A stretch of DNA of 64,000 nt, taken from the NCBI RefSeq assembly GCF_002939385.1, contig NZ_MULI01000038.1:1-64000 (forward strand), read 5' to 3'. Below, piece after piece: positions 60,249 through 64,000 of the stretch (position 1 is its first letter; each line of letters begins with the position of its first letter). Both the position numbers and the translations under genes were made by a program. This stretch comes from Streptomyces sp. MH60. GTDB lineage: Bacteria; Actinomycetota; Actinomycetes; Streptomycetales; Streptomycetaceae. A model generated the notes under the pieces. The model ran no database searches. It was not told the origin of the DNA and worked only from the letters and a program-made list of their open reading frames with translations.

Positions 60249-60674
60249 TCAGGCCAGCTTGGCCGACAGGGTGATGGTCGTGCCGGTCAGGGCCTGGCTG
60301 ACCGGGCAGTTCTTCTTGGCGTCCTCGGCGGCGGCGACGAACGCGTCGTTGTCGAGGCCGGGGACGGTGCCCTCCACGGTGAGGTGGATGCCCTTGATGC
60401 CCTCACCCGGCTGGAAGGTCACGTCGGCGGAGGTGACGAGCTTGGTGGGCGGGGTGCCGGCGCCGGCCAGGCCGTGCGACAGCGCCATGGAGAAGCAGCT
60501 GGAGTGGGCGGCGGCGATCAGCTCTTCGGGGCTGGTCTTGCCGTTCGCCTGCTCGGCGCGCGACGGCCACGACACCGGCTGCTCGCCGATGCCGGACGAG
60601 TCGAAGGTGACGACACCGTTGCCCTCGAGCAGGTTGCCTTCCCAGACGGTGTGTGCGGAGCGCGTGGTTGCCAC
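60249..60674 (-). CDS. OsmC/Ohr family peroxiredoxin
   Basis: A 141-residue thiol peroxidase of the OsmC type, which reduces organic hydroperoxides. The two redox cysteines are in AAHSSCFSMAL and KNCPVSQAL, and the conserved NGKTSPEELIAAAHSSC run is intact. It starts at GTG 60674 after GAGAGGAC, giving VATTRSAHTVWEGNL. It is monocistronic, and no OhrR-type regulator is adjacent. Expression in Streptomyces relatives responds to osmotic or oxidative stress, which cannot be judged from this upstream region. Confidence 0.94.
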   Translation of the reverse strand: MATTRSAHTVWEGNLLEGNGVVTFDSSGIGEQPVSWPSRAEQANGKTSPEELIAAAHSSCFSMALSHGLAGAGTPPTKLVTSADVTFQPGEGIKGIHLTVEGTVPGLDNDAFVAAAEDAKKNCPVSQALTGTTITLSAKLA

Positions 60675-60868
60675 GGCGGGTCCTCTCGAATTCGCTTGCT
60701 GTACCGGGGTGGTGGTAACCCGTGCCCGGGTTCCCGCCCCCATCCGATCACACTACGGCTCGGCTCACCCGGAAGACCGCCCTGCCAGCGGGCCCGGGCA
60801 GGTCCGCGGGAAGCGTTCGACGACGGTGCAGCGGGCCGCGAGGTCGTGGTGCCCCCGCCGCAGGCCCA

Positions 60869-62293
60869 TCACGCGGCGGTGGACCCCTGCGCGCGGCGCC
60901 CGCGGGCCGCCATCACCGCGTACACGAGCACGCCCGCGAACAGGAACAGCACGCCCTGGTAGACCGCCGCGTAGCCGGCGCCCGCGACGAGCCACAGGGA
61001 GAAGGCCGCCGCGACCGCCGCGATCACGCCGTCCCGCACCAGGCGTGCCCGGTCGACCTTCTCGCCCTGTCCGGAGACCAGGTGGAAGATCTGGGCGGCC
61101 GTGGCCAGCAGGTACGGCACGGTGGCGGTGAAGGTGGTGACGAGGACCAGGACCTCGAAGACCTTCGCCGAGCCGGACGTGTAGTTGTAGACGGTGAGCA
61201 GCGAGGCGAGGACGACGGTGACGCCGACGCCCACCGTGGGCACCCCGCGCCGCCTGCGCGCGAACGCGGCCGGGAAGAGGCCGTCCTTGGCCGCCGCGTA
61301 GGGGGTCTGGGCGCTGAGCAGGGTCCAGCCGTTGAGGCAGCCGGTCATCGAGACCAGGGCGGCCAGTGCGACGGCCCAGCCGCCCCAGGCGCCGCCGAAC
61401 ATGGCGTTCACGGCGTCCGAGAAGGGGGCGTCCGAGGTGACCAGGCGGTCGTGGGCGACGGTGCCGAAGACCGAGAGGGTGCCCAGCAGGTAGACGAGGG
61501 CCGCGCCCGCGGTGCCGATGACCGTGGCCCGGCCGACCGTGCGGCGGGGGTCCTTGACCTCGCCGGCGCTGACGGCGGCGGACTCCACGCCGAGGTAGGA
61601 GAAGAGCAGGATCGCGGCGGCGGCGGAGACCGCGCCGACGCCGCCGGAGCCGCTCGCGTTGAACGGGCCGAGGTTGTCCGGGTCGAAGAAGAACAGCCCG
61701 CCGACCGCGACGAGCAGCAGCGGCGCGAACTTCAGCACGGTGGAGACCAGCTGGACGGCGCCCACCCAGCGGGTGCCGGCGAAGTTGGCGAGCGCGGGCA
61801 GCCACTGGACGACGAGTGCGGCCAGGCATGCCGTCCAGCGGTGGTCGTTCACCGGGATCAGGACGTCGAGGTAGCCGACGGCGGCGACGGCCAGGGCCGC
61901 GTTGGACACCCAGGTGGTGATCCAGTACGCCCAGGCCGCGAGGAACCCGGCGAAGTCGCCGAAGGCCTCGCGGGCGTAGACGTAGGGGCCGCCGGTGCGC
62001 GGGTCGCGGGCGGCGAGGCGGCCGAAGACCAGCGCGAGCGCGATGGCGCCGACGGTCAGGACGCCGAAGGCGAGCAGGCTGATGGTGCCGAAGGGGGCGA
62101 CGGAGGCGGGGAGCAGGAAGATGCCGCCACCGATGATGTTGCCCATGACCAGGGCGGTGGCGACCGGGAGCCCGAAGCGGCGGGCGTGCCGTCCGTTGCC
62201 GGGAGCGGGGTCGGCGGGGCCGGTGTGGTCGGGGGCCGCGGGGGTCGCCCGCGGTTCCGGAGCCGGTGGGGGGACGGTCCCGGTGACGTGCAT
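60869..62293 (-). CDS. APC family amino acid permease
   Basis: A 474-residue transporter with twelve hydrophobic helices. The unwound helix I motif GNIIGGGIFLLPASVAPFG (GxG) marks the APC superfamily; GGPYVYAREAFGDFAGFLAAWAYWITTWVSNAA, ILLFSYLGVESAAVSAGEVKDPRRTVGRATVIG and LNGWTLLSAQTPYAAAKDGLFPAAFARRRRGVPTVGV match antiporter-like members (arginine/agmatine or basic amino acid type). A Pro/Ala-rich cytoplasmic tail of about 35 residues precedes helix I. It likely exchanges an amino acid or a polyamine; specificity is not deducible. The start has GAGAGGCGC upstream. Confidence 0.92.
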   Translation of the reverse strand: MHVTGTVPPPAPEPRATPAAPDHTGPADPAPGNGRHARRFGLPVATALVMGNIIGGGIFLLPASVAPFGTISLLAFGVLTVGAIALALVFGRLAARDPRTGGPYVYAREAFGDFAGFLAAWAYWITTWVSNAALAVAAVGYLDVLIPVNDHRWTACLAALVVQWLPALANFAGTRWVGAVQLVSTVLKFAPLLLVAVGGLFFFDPDNLGPFNASGSGGVGAVSAAAAILLFSYLGVESAAVSAGEVKDPRRTVGRATVIGTAGAALVYLLGTLSVFGTVAHDRLVTSDAPFSDAVNAMFGGAWGGWAVALAALVSMTGCLNGWTLLSAQTPYAAAKDGLFPAAFARRRRGVPTVGVGVTVVLASLLTVYNYTSGSAKVFEVLVLVTTFTATVPYLLATAAQIFHLVSGQGEKVDRARLVRDGVIAAVAAAFSLWLVAGAGYAAVYQGVLFLFAGVLVYAVMAARGRRAQGSTAA

Positions 62294-62375
62294 GGGGTGG
62301 TGCGCCTCTCATGGAACGGGTGCCCGGGATCGCCGGACGCGCCCATGGTCGGGCACGGTCCCACACCGTTCCAAA

Positions 62376-64000
62376 TCAGGCGCTTTTGTCCTGTACGAAC
62401 CCCTCTGTGACGGGAAAAGGTGCGCCGTCCACGGCGTTCGGCCGCGAATCGTCCACGGGGCCCACGGGCACCTGCGGGCCGTTCGACTCGCGCAGCCAGC
62501 GGCGCAGCACCCGGTGCACGTGTTCGGCACCGACGATCTCCGCGCCCTCGGCGACCGGCGCGGACAGGACGACCGGCGACAGCAGGAAGGCGCGCGACTG
62601 AGCGCCGCCGAGTCCGCCGTGCGAGCCGATCTGCTCCTCGAAGGCGAGGACCTCGCCGTCGGCCGGGTCGTGGAAGGAGTTGACCATGATGTCGGCGGTG
62701 TGCGGGAAGGAGTGCGTGCGGCGTACGGCGTCGGCGGCGCCGGGACCGAAGGGGGCGAGCGGCCCCGGGTCCTCGTCGAGCCGGTCCAGGGGCACCTCGA
62801 CGCCGCGCGCGCCGAGCACGACACCGCCGTGTTCCTCGCTGCGCACCAGCAGGAAGCCGATACCGGGGTGGTTGGCGAGGGTCGGCAGCAGGGCGGGGTG
62901 GCGGGCGTCGATCTCCTCCCGGGTCATCCGGTGCGGCACGTCCGGGAAGGAGACCAGGCCCAGGTTGCCGGAGGCCAGCACGATCGGCTCGGAGCGGCGC
63001 CCGGTGGGGGTGTCGGCGGGCCGCTGCTGCTCGGCGCCCTCCTCGACGGGCCGGTGCAGGGCGGCCCGTACGGTGTTGCGCGCCTCGGCGCCGCTGCGGG
63101 TGCGCCGGGCACTGCGCGGCACGGGCAGTCCGCAGCCGGCCCGCACCAGGTCGGCGAGGGTCAGGCCGTAGCGGGCGCGGAAGGTCTCGCCGGGGCTCTG
63201 GCCGTGGTCGGAGAGGATCACGATCCGGTACGGGCGGGGGGCGTGCTCGGCGACCTTCTCGATCAGGGCGAGCGACCGGTCCAGCCGCTGGAGGACCTTG
63301 GCGGCGTCCCGGCCGCCCGGCCCGGAGTGGTGGGCGACCTCGTCGTAGGCCACCAGGTCGGCGTAGACGGCGGTGCGGCCGGCGAGCATGTCGCCCATGA
63401 CCGCGGCGACGACGACGTCGCGTTCGACGACGGTCGCGAAGGCGCGCACGAACGGGTAGAGACCGCCGCGCGAGACCCGCGGGCGGACCTTGTGGACGCG
63501 GGCGCGGGTGGACTGGCCGATCTCCCGGCACACCTCGGCGACGAAGGACATCGCGGTGCGCACGGCGTTGGCGGGGTCGGAGAAGTAGGCGAAGTAGCCG
63601 GACCTGGAGCGGGTCTCGGGGCTGCGGCGGCGGGTGGCTATGGACAGCACGAGGGCCTGTTCGTCGGCGCCGCCGCCGAACAGGTTGCCGCGGCTGGCGC
63701 CGTCGAGGCTGAGCAGTCCGCCGTCGCCGGTACGCCGGACCGCGCGGTACTGGAGTTCGGCGGCGCTGGTCGGGCGGTTGCAGACCATGACCTCGCCGCT
63801 GTCCTTCTCGTACCAGCGGAAGGCGGGGACGTCGTGGTTGCTGCCGTGCAGGATGCCCAGCTGGCTGGCGCCGGTCTGGCTGGACCAGTCGGTGCGCCAC
63901 GGGGCGAGCCGGTGGGTGGCGGAGGCGCCGTCGCGGCCGAGCCAGCGGGCGATGGTGGGCATGGCGCCGCGGTCGACGGCGTCGAGCAGGACGTCGTGGC
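62376..64000 (-). CDS. alkaline phosphatase superfamily protein, 5' end outside window
   Basis: At least 541 residues; the frame is open to the right edge, reading VLLDAVDRGAMPTIARWLG at the start, so the N-terminus and the first metal-binding segment lie beyond. The visible part belongs to the type I phosphodiesterase/nucleotide pyrophosphatase/arylsulfatase-like fold: YADLVAYDEVAHHSGPGGRDA (Asp and His metal ligands), VILSDHGQSPGETF (DHG motif) and NSFHDPADGEVLAFEEQIGSHGGLGG (final His). In Streptomyces homologues an N-terminal membrane domain of the phage-holin type is often fused; whether that is so here cannot be seen. It is transcribed towards the amino acid permease with an 82-base gap. 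Confidence 0.85.
   Translation of the reverse strand, partial: HDVLLDAVDRGAMPTIARWLGRDGASATHRLAPWRTDWSSQTGASQLGILHGSNHDVPAFRWYEKDSGEVMVCNRPTSAAELQYRAVRRTGDGGLLSLDGASRGNLFGGGADEQALVLSIATRRRSPETRSRSGYFAYFSDPANAVRTAMSFVAEVCREIGQSTRARVHKVRPRVSRGGLYPFVRAFATVVERDVVVAAVMGDMLAGRTAVYADLVAYDEVAHHSGPGGRDAAKVLQRLDRSLALIEKVAEHAPRPYRIVILSDHGQSPGETFRARYGLTLADLVRAGCGLPVPRSARRTRSGAEARNTVRAALHRPVEEGAEQQRPADTPTGRRSEPIVLASGNLGLVSFPDVPHRMTREEIDARHPALLPTLANHPGIGFLLVRSEEHGGVVLGARGVEVPLDRLDEDPGPLAPFGPGAADAVRRTHSFPHTADIMVNSFHDPADGEVLAFEEQIGSHGGLGGAQSRAFLLSPVVLSAPVAEGAEIVGAEHVHRVLRRWLRESNGPQVPVGPVDDSRPNAVDGAPFPVTEGFVQDKSA

Overview
The window is about 64 kb of very high-GC actinobacterial DNA with third-codon GC bias, GTG/TTG starts, Tat and Sec secreted hydrolases and a SigE-family sigma factor. 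The content points firmly to Streptomyces. From memory, and not checked, the gene order resembles the region of the S. coelicolor right arm that carries the second nitrate reductase operon (narG2HJI). I see no rRNA, tRNA, CRISPR array, insertion sequence, integrase or replication origin. I list about 46 genes plus two doubtful small ORFs; both end genes are cut by the window edges.

Layout. (1) 1-1633: a UbiA-type prenyltransferase (partial) coupled to an inositol-phosphate-synthase homologue. (2) 1775-13080: a sugar-catabolic locus read leftwards, with a ROK repressor, an RbsABC-type ABC importer, a Gfo/Idh/MocA oxidoreductase, a TIM-barrel isomerase/epimerase and, behind its own promoter region, a giant secreted protein that fuses a PQQ-type sugar dehydrogenase to PKD, CBM6, ThuA and DUF1080 domains. 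These families suggest oxidised (3-keto) sugar chemistry. (3) 13335-23509: a GntR regulator, a FabH-like synthase, an OFA-family anion transporter with its 50-residue companion and, divergently, a ketopantoate-reductase-like gene with an NAD-dependent molybdenum formate dehydrogenase and fdhD. A similar operator lies before the GntR gene and before the formate operon. (4) 23617-35506: regulators beside their probable targets (MarR/oxidoreductase, LysR/SBF transporter, Lrp/MFS), a secreted sialidase, an acyl-CoA ligase, an aldo-keto reductase and an SDR. (5) 35591-46699: a His-rich methyltransferase and then a plant-cell-wall island (GH6, GH48, GH74, PL11). GH6 and GH48 diverge from a 522-base region holding one perfect and one degenerate CebR-type box. 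(6) 46737-50839: small housekeeping and regulatory genes. (7) 50944-57461: narGHJI. (8) 57472-64000: a SigE-family sigma factor with a putative anti-sigma gene, a secreted propeller protein, OsmC, an amino-acid permease and an alkaline-phosphatase-superfamily protein.

The most unusual locus is the formate dehydrogenase. The catalytic subunit, normally one FdsA chain, is encoded as two genes in permuted order: the Mo domain first, and the iron-sulfur N-terminal half last, ending in the Fe4S4 domain that normally begins the Mo domain. Between them is a NuoE-NuoF fusion whose linker is made from what looks like a Streptomyces intergenic repeat. The NuoF part is broken by a single missing base at about 20702. 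A second lead is a 48-codon leader ORF with a good ribosome binding site and a TTA codon ahead of the GH6 cellulase.
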